Notes: generated by a model from the letters alone, not told the origin. DNA of 64,000 bases from Acinetobacter lwoffii (GCF_019048525.1 NZ_CP077369.1:2542001-2606000), one strand, 5' to 3'; numbered from the stretch's first letter, positions 1-10,422 are shown. Numbers and translations are program-made.

Positions 1-2
1 AA

Positions 3-401
3 AGTATCAAACCAATTCGGAAAAGAATACATGTTTACTTTTTAATGACAACTTATATGCTCTATCACATGCTCAATTCAAACCGAACCATCCTGTTTCA
101 TGTCATTGAAGAGCGTTTAACCAATAACGAAAAAAATCTGAAAGAGTTATTTCAGGAGCTTTATCGGATTCGTGAAGAACGGATTATCCGGATTAAAGAC
201 ATCACCCATGATTATCTGGTGGCTTTAGAAAGTGCCATGTCGATTCGCGATTATTTGTCTTATATCTGGACAGTCACCTATGGCGCTTCGCTGTTATTAA
301 ATTCGACCAATTACCAAAAAGCGATTGGATCACGCGAACGTTTGATTAAGCTGTATATTAATCAGGCGCTGATGACGCCAGATAAAATCTCATCGGTATG
401 A
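3..401 (+). CDS. C-terminal part of a probable TetR-family regulator (5' end outside window)
   Basis: The reading frame is open to the left edge of the window, so the ATG at 45 is probably internal and the true start lies outside. The visible part is helical and charged, ending in a segment (YIWTVTYGASLLL, then SRERLIKLYINQAL) that looks like the ligand-binding C-terminal helices of TetR-type repressors. No DNA-binding domain is visible because it would be upstream. A strong terminator follows 11 bases after the stop. The family call rests on general resemblance only; another helical regulator is possible. Confidence 0.45.
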   Translation, partial: SIKPIRKRIHVYFLMTTYMLYHMLNSNRTILFHVIEERLTNNEKNLKELFQELYRIREERIIRIKDITHDYLVALESAMSIRDYLSYIWTVTYGASLLLNSTNYQKAIGSRERLIKLYINQALMTPDKISSV

Positions 402-411
402 TCACTAGAAT

Positions 412-446
412 AAAAAATGCCTGATTCAATCAGGCATTTTTTATTT
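412..446 (+). terminator. Rho-independent terminator, bidirectional
   Basis: The stem AATGCCTGATT/AATCAGGCATT is preceded by an A-run and followed by a T-run. It lies between the plus-strand regulator ending at 401 and copZ on the minus strand, so it can serve both. Confidence 0.85.
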
Positions 447-494
447 GGCTGTATGAGTGCATAAGATCACTTTCGCAATCTAACTCGACAATGA

Positions 495-689
495 TCAGGC
501 TGCCACAGGCGGGAAACCATCTTCGGTTAAAGCTGCCACAATCTCAGACTCATTGACTGTCGATTCAACTTCAACTAGCTTAGTCGCCACATCAATATTC
601 ACAGTGGCATTTTCATCCAGATCTTTAATCGTAGCCGTGACACTGCGCGCGCAGCCACCACAAGTCATATTTTCAATACGGAATTTCAT
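495..689 (-). CDS. copZ: CopZ-like copper chaperone (heavy-metal-associated domain)
   Basis: A 64-residue protein made of a single HMA (ferredoxin-like) domain, with metal-binding motif MTCGGC near residues 8-13. Such proteins carry Cu(I) in the cytoplasm and hand it to the N-terminal domains of a CopA ATPase. I chose the ATG at 689 rather than 701 because a GGAG lies about five bases before it and the product then begins directly with the first beta strand (MKFRIENMTC). It is the last gene of the minus-strand run copA-cueR-copZ, 49 bases after cueR, so transcription with copA is likely. Function is by family. Confidence 0.9.
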   Translation of the reverse strand: MKFRIENMTCGGCARSVTATIKDLDENATVNIDVATKLVEVESTVNESEIVAALTEDGFPPVAA

Positions 690-738
690 GTTTAGCTCCA
701 TAGGATCGGTTTAAAAATTGATGTGAATACAGCGCATG

Positions 739-1149
739 TCAGTGCTGTTCAGTTCCGACACCCTGTTCAATCTGTTTTAAAATCTGGCAATCAGACTGTT
801 CATTGCCGGCACACTGCTCAACCGATTGCTGTAAAATTAATAGCATATGCTGCATATCGGCAATTTTCTGTTGTAAAAACTGGATATGTTTTTGTGCCAG
901 CTGTTTGACCTCACTACTCTGGCGTGAGCTGTTCAGCCACAGGCCGAGTAACTCTTTCATCTGCTCTGAAGAAAATCCAAGTTCACGTGCATGCTGAATA
1001 AAACTTAATGTTTTAATGTCCGCATCACTATAAATCCGATAACCTGTATCACTGCGTTTCGGAGCCGGCAACAAGCCGATTTCTTCATAATATCGGATCA
1101 TTTTTGCAGAGATGCCGGACCGTTTTGCGGCCTGACCAATATTCATCAT
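739..1149 (-). CDS. cueR: CueR-type MerR-family copper-responsive regulator
   Basis: A 136-residue MerR-family activator: N-terminal winged helix-turn-helix (about 1-70, with the signature RYYEEIGLL), a dimerisation helix, and a C-terminal metal-binding loop with two cysteines separated by seven residues (CAGNEQSDC), the spacing seen in Cu(I)-sensing CueR. The start overlaps the copA stop (ATG over TGA) and the AAGGAG at the end of copA is its ribosome binding site, so the two are translationally linked. It should activate the promoter upstream of copA, which has the 19-base spacer typical of MerR-family targets. Encoding the regulator inside its target operon implies feedback. Confidence 0.9.
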   Translation of the reverse strand: MMNIGQAAKRSGISAKMIRYYEEIGLLPAPKRSDTGYRIYSDADIKTLSFIQHARELGFSSEQMKELLGLWLNSSRQSSEVKQLAQKHIQFLQQKIADMQHMLLILQQSVEQCAGNEQSDCQILKQIEQGVGTEQH

Positions 1150-3839
1150 ACTAACTCCTTAAACTGCACCGGTTGATAAGCTTTTAATCTCAAGGCATTA
1201 CTAACCACAAACACAGAGGATAGTGCCATCGCGCCTGCGGCAAACATTGGTGATAACAGAATGCCCCAAAACGGATACAGTACACCTGCGGCAATCGGAA
1301 TTAAGGCAATATTATAGACAAAGGCCCAGAACAGGTTCTGCCGGATATTGCGCATAGTGGCCTGACTCAAGCCGATGCCTGTAGCCACATGCTGTAAATT
1401 GCCTGACATCAATACGACATCGGCTGCTTCAATCGCGACATCAGTGCCGGTACCAATCGCCATGCCAACATCGGCCTGTGCCAATGCCGGAGCATCATTG
1501 ATTCCGTCCCCGACAAAAGTGAGCACACCGTATTGCTGCTGGAGTTGACGTACTGCATCGACTTTTTCATGTGGCAAAACTTGCGCAATCACCTGATCAA
1601 TTTTCAGCTGTCTGGCAATGGCCTGCGCGGTATGCTGGTGATCCCCGGTAATCATTGCCACTTTGAGGCCTTGGTCATGTAAGGCCTGAATCGCGCTATA
1701 AGTAGTCGGTTTAATCGGGTCAGCGACAGCAATAATCGCAGCCAGCTTTTGATTAATCGCCACATATAAAGGACTGCGGCCTTGATCACCGAGCTTTTGT
1801 GCAGTGGCTCTAAACAGATTGACATTTAGACCCAAGTCTTGCATCAGACGTTCTGCACCGATATGCAATTGCTGCCCAGCAACCTTTGCTTTGACCCCTG
1901 CACCCGTAATTGAATCAAAATCCGTCACTTCACTCAGTTCCAGTTCTTGCTCACGGGCAGCCTGAACAATGGCGTGGGCAATCGGATGTTCAGATTTAGC
2001 CTCCACCGAAGCCACTAGCTGCAATACAGTCTGCTGATTAAAATCTGCCGTAACTTCAAAGTCGGTCAGCAGCGGTTTTCCTTCAGTTAAGGTTCCAGTT
2101 TTATCCAAAGCGACAACTTTAGTTTGTTGCAGTAACTGTAAAGCTTCACCCTTACGAAATAGCACGCCCAGTTCTGCTGCACGGCCAGTTCCGACCATAA
2201 TCGAGGTAGGGGTCGCCAGTCCCATTGCACATGGACAGGCAATAATCAGTACGGCGACTGCATTTACCAAGGCGTAGGTCAGATTCGGCTCAGGCCCAAA
2301 CAGGAACCAGACCATAAAGGTCAAGGCCGCCAATGCCATAACAGCCGGCACAAACCATAAAGTCACTTTATCGACCACGGCCTGAATTGGCAGTTTTGAG
2401 CCTTGTGCCTGTTCCACCATCTGAATAATCTGCGCCAGTACCGAATCCTGACCGACCGCAGTAGCCTTGATTTGCAAGGTTCCGTTCTGGTTTACCGTAC
2501 CGCCGACCACCTGATCGCCAGCCTGTTTGGCCACAGGTAAAGGCTCACCGCTAATCATCGCTTCATCAATATAACTTTGCCCGGCAACCACTTCACCATC
2601 GACGGCGACTTTTTCACCCGGACGGATTTCAATCAGCATGCCTTGTTGTACATCGGCAATTGCCAGATCAATCCAGTGATCATTCTGTTGTACTCGAGCT
2701 GTTTTCGGTTGCAAGCCGACCAGATACTGAATCGCTTCCGAGGTTTTACCTTTGGCTTTGGCTTCCAGATAACGCCCCAGTAAAATCAGCGCGACAATAA
2801 CGGCGGCCGCTTCAAAGTACACATGTACGGTGGACTGGGGTAACAACTGCGGAAAAAAGGTCGCAATACAGGAAAAGCCATAGGCGGCAATGGTCCCAAC
2901 GGCCACCAGCGAGTTCATATCTGGTGCCAGACGCAATAAAGCTGGAATACCATGCTGATAAAAACGCCGCCCCGGAATAATCAGCACCAAAGTGGTCAGC
3001 ACAAACTGCAGATACCAGCTGTTCTGGGTTCCCAGCGTATGGGAAATAAAATGATGAAACGCCGGAATCAGGTGCGAGCCCATTTCCAGAATAAATACAG
3101 GCGCTGTCAGAATGACTGCAAGCCATAAATCGCGTTTCAGCTGTGCCGTTTCATTGGCTTTCTTTTCCTGAAAAGCAACATGATTCTCTGCTGAGAGATC
3201 GGTACCGGATTTTAGGGTGGCTTTATAACCGGCTTTCTCCACAGCAGCAATCAAGGCCGGAAGCTGGGCATGCGAAGCTTTCAACCAGGCAGTTTCGGTG
3301 GCTAGATTGACCTGTGCTTCGCTGACACCTTCTACTTTCAATAAAGCTTTTTCAACCCGTGCCACACATGAAGCGCAAGTCATACCTTCAATTGCCAACT
3401 CAATCCGATTGCTCTGAATATCAAAACCGGCTTTTTGCACTGCCTGAGTTAGTTTGGACAATGGTACAGAGTTGATCGCACTCACATGCGCCTTTTCAGT
3501 GGCCAGATTCACTTGTGCATCCAGCACGCCTTCCACTTTTTTTAGGGCTTTTTCTACGCGAGCCACACAGGATGCACAGGTCATGCCTTCAATATTTAAA
3601 TCAAACTGTTGCGTCGGTACATCAAAACCGGATTTTTCAATTGCTTGAACCAGCGCAGCGGCAGCAATTGGCTGCTGGCTTTTAATAAAAGCTTTTTCAG
3701 TCGATAGATTGACAGATGCCTCGACCACGCCTTCAATTTTTTTCAAGGCTTTTTCTACCCGAGCTACACAGGAGGCGCAGGTCATACCGCCAATCTGCAC
3801 CTGCTGTTCATATAAGCGGTTGCTATCTTGTTCTGCCAT
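1146..3839 (-). CDS. copA: CopA, Cu(I)-exporting P1B-type ATPase with three metal-binding domains
   Basis: Inner-membrane ATPase that pumps Cu(I) from the cytoplasm. From the ATG at 3839 it is 897 residues: three N-terminal HMA domains, each with GMTCASC (about residues 18, 85 and 152), eight membrane helices with the CPC transport motif near 535, the phosphorylation site DKTGTLT near 579, an HP motif (SEHPIAHA), and the hinge GDGINDAP. Most bacterial CopA proteins have one or two HMA domains; the three here are close copies, pointing to internal duplication. The ATG at 3851 is also in frame, but TGGAG sits just before 3839. Upstream is a CueR-type promoter; downstream cueR overlaps. Confidence 0.95.
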   Translation of the reverse strand: MAEQDSNRLYEQQVQIGGMTCASCVARVEKALKKIEGVVEASVNLSTEKAFIKSQQPIAAAALVQAIEKSGFDVPTQQFDLNIEGMTCASCVARVEKALKKVEGVLDAQVNLATEKAHVSAINSVPLSKLTQAVQKAGFDIQSNRIELAIEGMTCASCVARVEKALLKVEGVSEAQVNLATETAWLKASHAQLPALIAAVEKAGYKATLKSGTDLSAENHVAFQEKKANETAQLKRDLWLAVILTAPVFILEMGSHLIPAFHHFISHTLGTQNSWYLQFVLTTLVLIIPGRRFYQHGIPALLRLAPDMNSLVAVGTIAAYGFSCIATFFPQLLPQSTVHVYFEAAAVIVALILLGRYLEAKAKGKTSEAIQYLVGLQPKTARVQQNDHWIDLAIADVQQGMLIEIRPGEKVAVDGEVVAGQSYIDEAMISGEPLPVAKQAGDQVVGGTVNQNGTLQIKATAVGQDSVLAQIIQMVEQAQGSKLPIQAVVDKVTLWFVPAVMALAALTFMVWFLFGPEPNLTYALVNAVAVLIIACPCAMGLATPTSIMVGTGRAAELGVLFRKGEALQLLQQTKVVALDKTGTLTEGKPLLTDFEVTADFNQQTVLQLVASVEAKSEHPIAHAIVQAAREQELELSEVTDFDSITGAGVKAKVAGQQLHIGAERLMQDLGLNVNLFRATAQKLGDQGRSPLYVAINQKLAAIIAVADPIKPTTYSAIQALHDQGLKVAMITGDHQHTAQAIARQLKIDQVIAQVLPHEKVDAVRQLQQQYGVLTFVGDGINDAPALAQADVGMAIGTGTDVAIEAADVVLMSGNLQHVATGIGLSQATMRNIRQNLFWAFVYNIALIPIAAGVLYPFWGILLSPMFAAGAMALSSVFVVSNALRLKAYQPVQFKELV

Positions 3840-3875
3840 GCCCATCTCCATGCTTCAACTCACTGTTGAGCTTAT

Positions 3876-3906
3876 AGCTTAAACATTCCCATCATGGTAA
3901 GGTCAA
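3876..3906 (-). promoter_or_regulatory. CueR-type copA promoter and operator
   Basis: On the minus strand TTGACC (3906-3901) and TAAGCT (3881-3876) are separated by 19 bases, the overlong spacer characteristic of MerR-family promoters. The spacer holds an imperfect dyad (ACCTTACC / GGGAATGTT) matching the general form of CueR boxes. Predicted transcription would start about 30 bases before the chosen copA start. Confidence 0.7.
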
Positions 3907-3967
3907 GTCTTTCATCTGACTATTTTAAAAATAATGCAGCGTCCTGCTGCGATTTAAAACCACCCAA

Positions 3968-3995
3968 TAAAAAGCCCGAAGATGACTTCGGGCTT
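3968..3995 (-). terminator. Terminator of cysK
   Basis: The 10-bp stem AAGCCCGAAG/CTTCGGGCTT has a four-base loop and is followed on the minus strand by TTTTATT. It lies 36 bases beyond the cysK stop. Confidence 0.85.
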
Positions 3996-4030
3996 GTATG
4001 GCAGTATTTAAAATATAAAATGCATCAATG

Positions 4031-5029
4031 TTATTCGGCAGAAATATCTTCAAATAAGATCGAAGACAGGTAACGTTCACCACCGTCTGGCAAAATCACC
4101 ACAATATTTTTACCGGCATTTTCAGGGCGAGCCGCCAATTGTGCCGCTGCTGCCATAGCCGCGCCACTTGAAATGCCGACCAGGATACCTTCCTGAGCTG
4201 CCGTTTTACGTGCCCACTCGACTGCATCTGTGCTATTAATGGCAATCACTTCATCAACGAGGTCTAGGTCCAGATTGCCCGGAATGAAGTTGGCACCAAT
4301 CCCCTGAATTTTGTGTGGTCCAGGTGTAATGTCTTCACCGCGTTTGGCCTGACCAATAATCGCAGACTCAGCGGGTTCCACCGCCACTGAATATAAAGGC
4401 TTATTTTTTACTTTTTCAAAGTAACGTGAAATACCGGTAATAGTTCCACCCGTTCCGACACCTGCGACCAGAATATCGACATTGCCCGCAGTCGCTTCCC
4501 AGATTTCTGGGCCTGTAGTTTCTTCATGAATTTTAGGATTGGCCGGATTTTCAAACTGTTGTGGCAGGTAGTATAGTTCAGGATTTTCATTGACTAGACG
4601 TTGTGCTTCTTCAATCGCGCCCTTCATGCCTTTGGCCGGATCAGTCAAAACCAGATTGGCACCCAATGCTTTCACCACCTTACGGCGTTCGATACTCATA
4701 CTTGAAGGCATGGTCAAAGTAATGTCATAACCTTTGGCTGCCGCAACAAAAGCCAATGCAATACCGGTATTGCCGCTGGTTGGCTCGACAATATGCATGC
4801 CGGGTTTGAGCTTGCCAGATTTTTCTGCATCGTTAATTAATGCTGCACCAATACGACATTTGACTGAAAAGGCCGGATTACGGCTTTCAATTTTCGCAAG
4901 TACAGTGGCTGGACCGGAAATCACACGATTAATACGAACAAGCGGTGTATTTCCAATCGCGTCTGCATTATTACTATAAACCGCTATACCTAAATTATTC
5001 GGTGTTGGAAAAGCTGAATCTGTACTCAT
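4031..5029 (-). CDS. cysK: Cysteine synthase A (O-acetylserine sulfhydrylase)
   Basis: PLP enzyme that makes L-cysteine from O-acetylserine and sulfide in the cytoplasm. 332 residues, close to the usual 310-330. The PLP lysine is K57 in NPAFSVKCR, the phosphate/substrate loop TSGNTG is at 84-89, and a glycine-rich [10 protein letters not shown] loop follows near 190. It is monocistronic, with its own terminator, and is divergent from an ArsR-family gene across a 281-base gap. The neighbourhood includes a sulfur-sensing type regulator and a SulP transporter, so a sulfur theme is plausible but not proven by the sequence. Confidence 0.93.
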   Translation of the reverse strand: MSTDSAFPTPNNLGIAVYSNNADAIGNTPLVRINRVISGPATVLAKIESRNPAFSVKCRIGAALINDAEKSGKLKPGMHIVEPTSGNTGIALAFVAAAKGYDITLTMPSSMSIERRKVVKALGANLVLTDPAKGMKGAIEEAQRLVNENPELYYLPQQFENPANPKIHEETTGPEIWEATAGNVDILVAGVGTGGTITGISRYFEKVKNKPLYSVAVEPAESAIIGQAKRGEDITPGPHKIQGIGANFIPGNLDLDLVDEVIAINSTDAVEWARKTAAQEGILVGISSGAAMAAAAQLAARPENAGKNIVVILPDGGERYLSSILFEDISAE

Positions 5030-5255
5030 GATGATATCCCTAATGTTATTGGTTCAAGTCGCTTAAACATCATACAAGCATTTTTTTGCTTTGTAGATGT
5101 TTGATGAAACTTGCACTTCATTGCACGAATGTGAACTAAAATACTTTCTACACTATGCAATAAATTTATCTTATCTATCAATATTTAAAATATAATTTTA
5201 ATTGATAATTCAATTCATTAAAAACCATAAAACTTAACTGTTTTTAGCAAGGTAT

Positions 5256-5277
5256 TACGGGCTAAGACCCGTATAAT
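5256..5277 (+). promoter_or_regulatory. Candidate promoter/operator of the ArsR-family gene
   Basis: A perfect -10 hexamer TATAAT (5272-5277) overlaps the dyad TACGGG-N6-CCCGTA (5256-5273), 34 bases before the ArsR-type start. A dyad on the -10 region is where an autoregulating ArsR repressor would bind. I see no good -35 at 17 bases. Inference only. Confidence 0.4.
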
Positions 5278-5310
5278 TAGCGGGCTGTAACTTTATAATG
5301 GACATATTGA

Positions 5311-5628
5311 ATGAAAACCGATTTTGAAATCACGACTATGCGCGATTCAGCAGAACAGGTCGTCGGCATTTTAAAATCTCTGGCCAATACCGACCGTCTT
5401 CTTATTTTATGTCATCTGTCTCAAGCGGAACTGAATGTTTCAGAAATTGAGGAAATAACTGAGATTAAACAGCCGACACTTTCCCAACAGCTCATGATGT
5501 TGCGCAAAAGCGATGTGGTAGATACCCGGCGCGACGGCAAACAGATTTATTATTCAATTAAAGATCAAAATTTGATTGTGGTCTTAAATACCCTTTATCA
5601 ATTGTATTGTGGCAATCCAGCTAAATAA
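5311..5628 (+). CDS. ArsR-family regulator of the BigR/SqrR persulfide-sensing type
   Basis: A 105-residue winged helix-turn-helix repressor. It lacks an ArsR metal box (ELCVCDL type) but has two lone cysteines, C34 (LLILCHL) and C100 (QLYCGNP), 66 residues apart, as in SqrR (C41/C107) and BigR, where the pair forms a tetrasulfide or disulfide bridge on exposure to reactive sulfur. The recognition helix region is QPTLSQQLMMLR. It precedes a SulP transporter by 216 bases in the same direction and is divergent from cysK. The assignment rests on cysteine position and general sequence; the target genes are inferred. Confidence 0.75.
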   Translation: MKTDFEITTMRDSAEQVVGILKSLANTDRLLILCHLSQAELNVSEIEEITEIKQPTLSQQLMMLRKSDVVDTRRDGKQIYYSIKDQNLIVVLNTLYQLYCGNPAK

Positions 5629-5844
5629 AGAATCTTTCTTTTTTCAGTGATCAAGATAAGTTTCTTTAAACTCTTATTGAGGTCGTTCTACACCACTAAG
5701 ATCACGATCATAGAGTTTTTTAAATGATCTGCGACTGACCCAGATGTTTCATTTTAAACATGATTCATCAAGAATCTAGATCAGCTAAGACTTCTTAGCA
5801 GAATTTGTGCATAATATATCTATATTTGTGATTTAGACCTTTTT

Positions 5845-7593
5845 ATGCAAAATTCCAAGTCTAAACTTCTGCATAGACTGCCTGCCTGGGCATGGTTAAG
5901 CCACTACACGCCGGTCAAATTTAAGTCTGATGTGCTGGCTGCCCTGATTGTGGTGGCGATGCTGGTGCCTCAAGGGATGGCCTATGCCATGCTGGCAGGA
6001 TTGCCGCCGATCATGGGCTTATATGCCAGCATCCTGCCGATGATCATTTATGCCCTGCTCGGTGGGAGTTCGACTTTATCGATTGGCCCCGTGGCCATCA
6101 TTTCCATGATGACTTTTGCTACGCTCAATCCACTTTTTGAAGTCGGCTCACCGGTCTATATCGAAGCTGCGACCCTATTGGCACTGATGGTCGGCATTAT
6201 TTCCCTGCTTTTGGGATTATTTCGTTTTGGTTTTATGATCCAGTTGATTAGTCATCCGGTGATCCAAAGCTTTATTATTGCCTCTGCCTTATTGATTGCT
6301 TTTGGACAGTTAAAGTTTTTGGTCGATCTTCCCTTAAAAGCCAATAACATTCCGGAGTTCGCCAGCAGTCTGCTGCAATATTTCCCGCTACTGCACGTGC
6401 CGAGCCTGATTTTCGGCCTGCTCTCTATCGGTCTACTGATCTATCTGCCCCAGTTATTAAAATCTCAGGCTGTACAAAGCCGGATCGGCTCTACAGATTT
6501 TTTAGTCCGTGCGGTGCCCCTGATTCTGGTGTGTCTCGGCATTGCAGCAATTGTATTTCTGGATTTAAAGCTTCAGGGCATTAAAACGGTCGGTGCAATC
6601 CCATCCGGTTTCCCGCCCTTGTCCTTTCCTCACTGGAACTGGGAACTGGTCATGACCTTGTTACCGGGTGCCAGCATGATCGCCATGATCAGCTTTGTGG
6701 AATCCTTGTCGATTGCTCAAGCGACAGCCTTACAGCAACGCAGTCATTTAAACAGTAATCAGGAGCTGATCGCACTCGGTCTGGCCAATATCAGTGCAGG
6801 CGTGAGTTCAGCTTTTCCTGTCACGGGCAGCCTGTCACGGACTGTAGTAAACGCCGATGCCGGTGCCAAATCACCTATGGCCGGTGTTTTATCCTCGATT
6901 CTGATTATTTTCGTGAGTCTGTTCTTTACCGGATTTTTTGAAGATCTGCCGCTGACCATTCTGGCCGCGACGATTATTGTTTCCATCTGGAAGCTGGTTA
7001 ATCTCCAGCCATTTTTTGATGCCTGGCGCTATTCCAAGGCAGATGGCCTTGCCATGTGGATTACTTTTCTGGGCGTGGTCCTGATTGATATTTCCACCGG
7101 TTTGATTATTGGAATCGTCTCGACCTTTGTGCTGATGTTATGGCGAATCAGCCGTCCGCATATTGCAGTTGTCGGTCTGGTCGAAGGAACCCAGCATTTT
7201 CGTAATATTCAGCGGCATCAGGTCAGTACCTCCGACCGGGTGCTGTCACTACGGATTGATGAGAATCTGACGTTTCTGAATGCCAATAGCTTCAAAGGTT
7301 ATCTGATCAATGAGATCAGCCTGAATGACCAGCTACAACATGTGATTATCAACTGTTCCAGCATCAGTGCGATTGATCTGAGTGCCCTGGAAATGCTGGA
7401 AGATTTAAATGCGGAACTGGCCAAACTGGATATTCGTCTGCATTTTGCCGAAGTCAAAGGTCCGGTCATAGACAAGCTGCAAGCTTCTAAATTGATGACG
7501 CATTTGAGCGGGCGCATTTATCTGACCCATTTTCAGGCGATTCAGGACCTGGCGCCAGAGATCTTTGAGCAGCATAAAGATTATACAATTTAA
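5845..7593 (+). CDS. SulP-family anion transporter with STAS domain
   Basis: A 582-residue inner-membrane protein. The N-terminal part (about 20-430) has many hydrophobic helices, with SulP features GLPPIMGLYAS and the SLSRTVVNADAGAKSPMAG region. The C-terminal part (about 455-570) is a cytoplasmic STAS domain. SulP proteins carry sulfate, bicarbonate or dicarboxylates, usually by proton or sodium symport; substrate cannot be read from sequence. The BigR/SqrR-like repressor just upstream would favour a sulfur anion. No carbonic anhydrase domain is fused or adjacent, which weakly argues against a bicarbonate role. Confidence 0.88.
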   Translation: MQNSKSKLLHRLPAWAWLSHYTPVKFKSDVLAALIVVAMLVPQGMAYAMLAGLPPIMGLYASILPMIIYALLGGSSTLSIGPVAIISMMTFATLNPLFEVGSPVYIEAATLLALMVGIISLLLGLFRFGFMIQLISHPVIQSFIIASALLIAFGQLKFLVDLPLKANNIPEFASSLLQYFPLLHVPSLIFGLLSIGLLIYLPQLLKSQAVQSRIGSTDFLVRAVPLILVCLGIAAIVFLDLKLQGIKTVGAIPSGFPPLSFPHWNWELVMTLLPGASMIAMISFVESLSIAQATALQQRSHLNSNQELIALGLANISAGVSSAFPVTGSLSRTVVNADAGAKSPMAGVLSSILIIFVSLFFTGFFEDLPLTILAATIIVSIWKLVNLQPFFDAWRYSKADGLAMWITFLGVVLIDISTGLIIGIVSTFVLMLWRISRPHIAVVGLVEGTQHFRNIQRHQVSTSDRVLSLRIDENLTFLNANSFKGYLINEISLNDQLQHVIINCSSISAIDLSALEMLEDLNAELAKLDIRLHFAEVKGPVIDKLQASKLMTHLSGRIYLTHFQAIQDLAPEIFEQHKDYTI

Positions 7594-7920
7594 GACAGCA
7601 GATACTTGAACTTATGGCCGGAAATTCCAACCTGTCATAAGTTCTAACTTCTTAAATTTTCAAATATAATTTGAATTTATCTATTTAACTTTGATATTTA
7701 TTTCATGAATACAATTTTAAAAGTGGTGATTTATTCATCATTTTAAGAAGTTTTTCTTCAATATAAGCAATGTTTTAAAGCAATTAATTTTAGAATAAAT
7801 CAATAATATCAATATCTTGGTTTTTATATAAAAATATATTTTAAGCCTTGTTTAAATTAAGTATAAAATAGCGCAACTTTTTCCCAAATTTAGCCCTCGT
7901 AATTTTCACAAGGCAACCTT
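7594..7920. other. Non-coding, A+T-rich gap between sulP and sstT
   Basis: No convincing ORF. A 9-bp inverted repeat (GAACTTATG/CATAAGTTC, about 7610-7645) with a long loop and no T-run follows the SulP gene. The rest is very A+T-rich and presumably holds the sstT promoter, which I cannot place with confidence. Confidence 0.5.
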
Positions 7921-9117
7921 ATGTTTTCTGCCCTTATGCGCATGAGCTTAGTCTCTCGAATCATCATCGCCATTATTTTAGGTGTGGGTGTGGCTGTGGT
8001 ATTTCCCGAAGCTACTCCCTCATTAAGCCTATTGGGCGACCTGTTTATTAAAGCCTTGAAGTCTGTTGCACCGATTCTGGTTTTCATTTTAGTGTTAGCT
8101 TCTATCGCGAATTTTAAGGTGGGTCAATCCAACACCCCCATCAAACCGATTATGATCATGTATGCAGTGGGTATGTTCCTTGCTGCACTGAGCGCCGTGG
8201 TTGCGAGTATCTTATTTCCAAGTACGCTGTTTCTGGATATCGCTGCACAAGCTGACTTACAGCCACCTGGCAGTCTGGTAGAAATCCTGAAGAATTTACT
8301 GCTCAGTTTTGTTACCAATCCGGTCGTTGCGATTGCTGAAGCAAACTTTATTGGTATTCTGGCTTGGGCAGTGGCCTTGGGTATTGCCTTCCGTCATGCA
8401 TCTGATAGTACCAAAACGCTTTTAAATGATGCGGCCTTTGCAGTGAACTATGTGATTCGTTTAGTGATCAGCTTTGCACCTGTGGGTATTTTTGGTCTGG
8501 TTGCGGTGACTTTTGCTGAATCTGGTCTGGACACGCTGACCAGTTACGTACATTTACTTGCTGTGTTGCTCGGAACGATGGTTTTCGTTGCACTGGTAAT
8601 TAATCCGCTTCTGGTTGCCTTAATGACACGCAACAACCCGTATCCACTGGTATTCACTTGCTTGCGCGAAAGTGGCATTACCGCTTTCTTTACCCGTAGT
8701 TCGGCAGCCAATATTCCAGTCAATCTGGACTTGGCAAAACGTCTGGGCGTCAAGGAATCAACTTCAAGTATCGCAATTCCTTTGGGTGCTACGATCAACA
8801 TGGCAGGTGCTTCTGTGACCATTACTGTATTGTCATTGGCGGCTGTAAATACTTTGGGGATTAGCGTCGATTTCAGCACTATGCTCATTCTTTCTGTGGT
8901 GGCAACCGTTTCGGCATGTGGCGCTTCAGGTGTTGCAGGCGGTTCATTACTATTGATTCCAGTTGCATGTGGCCTGTTTGGTATTTCTTCGGATATCGCC
9001 ATGCAAGTGGTCGCCATTGGTATGGTCATCAGCGTATTGCAGGATTCTACTGAAACCGCGCTAAACTCATCGACTGATGTTTTATTTACTGCAGCAGTAG
9101 ACCGCGCATCAAATTGA
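7921..9117 (+). CDS. sstT: SstT, Na+/serine-threonine symporter
   Basis: A 398-residue inner-membrane protein of the dicarboxylate/amino acid:cation symporter (DAACS) family. Hydrophobic helices fill the length; the conserved family core includes a serine-rich stretch ([13 protein letters not shown]) and the [10 protein letters not shown] motif, both part of the substrate site in the re-entrant hairpins. Overall resemblance is to SstT, which imports serine and threonine with sodium, rather than to GltP/DctA, which have different signatures. The length agrees (E. coli SstT 414). Monocistronic or leading the next gene, 42 bases on. Confidence 0.9.
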   Translation: MFSALMRMSLVSRIIIAIILGVGVAVVFPEATPSLSLLGDLFIKALKSVAPILVFILVLASIANFKVGQSNTPIKPIMIMYAVGMFLAALSAVVASILFPSTLFLDIAAQADLQPPGSLVEILKNLLLSFVTNPVVAIAEANFIGILAWAVALGIAFRHASDSTKTLLNDAAFAVNYVIRLVISFAPVGIFGLVAVTFAESGLDTLTSYVHLLAVLLGTMVFVALVINPLLVALMTRNNPYPLVFTCLRESGITAFFTRSSAANIPVNLDLAKRLGVKESTSSIAIPLGATINMAGASVTITVLSLAAVNTLGISVDFSTMLILSVVATVSACGASGVAGGSLLLIPVACGLFGISSDIAMQVVAIGMVISVLQDSTETALNSSTDVLFTAAVDRASN

Positions 9118-9159
9118 TTTTATATTGATTAATCAATATGTTTAGCCAATGATGTTGTT

Positions 9160-9825
9160 ATGCCATTACAGCGTTTACCTACCTGGGTACAATTAGGGGC
9201 GTTTTTTCTTGCGGTCAATGCCGGCATGATTAACGTCTTGGGTCTGGTGACGGTACTGCACCAGTCTGTTTCACATATGACCGGCAATGTCAGCATGCTG
9301 GCTATGGCCCTGCTGAACTGGCAACCAGAACAGATGTTGTATCTCTTTTTGGTCACACTCTGCTATGTCATTGGTTCATCCTATAGCGGGCTCATTCTTG
9401 GAAATAGTCACTTTCGCCTGGGGCAGCTTTATGGTTACCCTTTAAGCCTGGTGGCTATTTTTATTTTGATCTGCTGGTTATTATTGCCCTATTTCCCGCG
9501 CTACGCCTTGTTATGGGCCTGTGTTGCCATGGGTGTGCAAAATGCCATGGTTAGCCACTATAAAGGTGCCATCATTCGCACCACGCATTTATCTGGCGTA
9601 CTGACCGACCTCGGCTTGGCAATGGGTTACCGTTTGCGCGGTTTAGAGGTAGAATCACGGCGCGTGGTTCTGCATCTGCTTATTTTGCTCGGTTTTTTAA
9701 GCGGTGGCATTCTTGCCAGCTGGCTATATCCTTATTTAAAATTAAATGCATTCCTGATCCCGGCAGTACTGAGTCTGGTTCTCAGTCTCATCTATTGGGT
9801 GATTTATTTACGTTATCGACATTAA
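9160..9825 (+). CDS. YoaK-like DUF1275 membrane protein
   Basis: A 221-residue protein with about six membrane helices. The beginning (AFFLAVNAGMINVLGL, then SHMTGNVSMLAMAL) matches the DUF1275/YoaK family, whose members have a conserved N-terminal GxID-like turn and a TGN motif. No biochemical function is established for the family. It lies 42 bases after sstT and 24 bases before the DUF2058 gene in the same direction, so the three may be co-transcribed; the link in function is unknown. Confidence 0.8.
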   Translation: MPLQRLPTWVQLGAFFLAVNAGMINVLGLVTVLHQSVSHMTGNVSMLAMALLNWQPEQMLYLFLVTLCYVIGSSYSGLILGNSHFRLGQLYGYPLSLVAIFILICWLLLPYFPRYALLWACVAMGVQNAMVSHYKGAIIRTTHLSGVLTDLGLAMGYRLRGLEVESRRVVLHLLILLGFLSGGILASWLYPYLKLNAFLIPAVLSLVLSLIYWVIYLRYRH

Positions 9826-9849
9826 CACGACTAATATCTGGACATTCTC

Positions 9850-10386
9850 ATGGTTAAAAATGCATTGCAGGCACAATTGTTAAAGGCAGGATTGGTCGAT
9901 AATAAAAAAGCCAAAAAACTGTCTAAACAGGCTGTGCATGAAAAACGCACCGGTGACAGCACTGAGGCTCAAATCAAGGCCAAGATTGAACAAGACAAAC
10001 AGCAAAAAATGGCCAAAGACCAGGCCATTGAGCAAGAGAAAAAAGCCCAGTTGCAGGAAAAAGAGCTGAAAGCTGCAATTATGCAAATGATCAATCAGCA
10101 CAAAATCCGTGATACTGATGGCGATGCGGTGTATCAGTTTATTGATGACAGTAAAATCAAGAAAGTCTATTTAAATCAGCAAATCTATAATGCGCTGGTG
10201 GCAGGCAGTCTGGTGATTGCCCGTGAAAATGACAGCTATGCTTTCTTGCCTAAAGCTCTGGCAGATCGTATCAATGCGAAAATGCAGGGCTTTATTATTG
10301 TGAATAATTCAGAGAAAAATGAAGAAACCACCGATGAAGAAGATCCATATGCTGCTTATGTTATTCCTGATGATTTGATGTGGTAA
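9850..10386 (+). CDS. DUF2058 (YaiL-like) protein
   Basis: A 178-residue soluble protein. The first 80 residues are a highly charged, Lys/Gln/Glu-rich coiled coil starting MVKNALQAQLLKAGLVD, typical of DUF2058; a globular part (about 85-155) contains VYLNQQIYNALVAGSLVIAR, and the tail is acidic (EETTDEEDPYAAYVIPDDLMW). E. coli YaiL is annotated as a nucleoprotein/polynucleotide-associated protein, but no precise role is established. It is followed by a strong terminator. Confidence 0.85.
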   Translation: MVKNALQAQLLKAGLVDNKKAKKLSKQAVHEKRTGDSTEAQIKAKIEQDKQQKMAKDQAIEQEKKAQLQEKELKAAIMQMINQHKIRDTDGDAVYQFIDDSKIKKVYLNQQIYNALVAGSLVIARENDSYAFLPKALADRINAKMQGFIIVNNSEKNEETTDEEDPYAAYVIPDDLMW

Positions 10387-10422
10387 GCATCGCGATATCA
10401 TTACTGAAATCTTGAAGATCAG

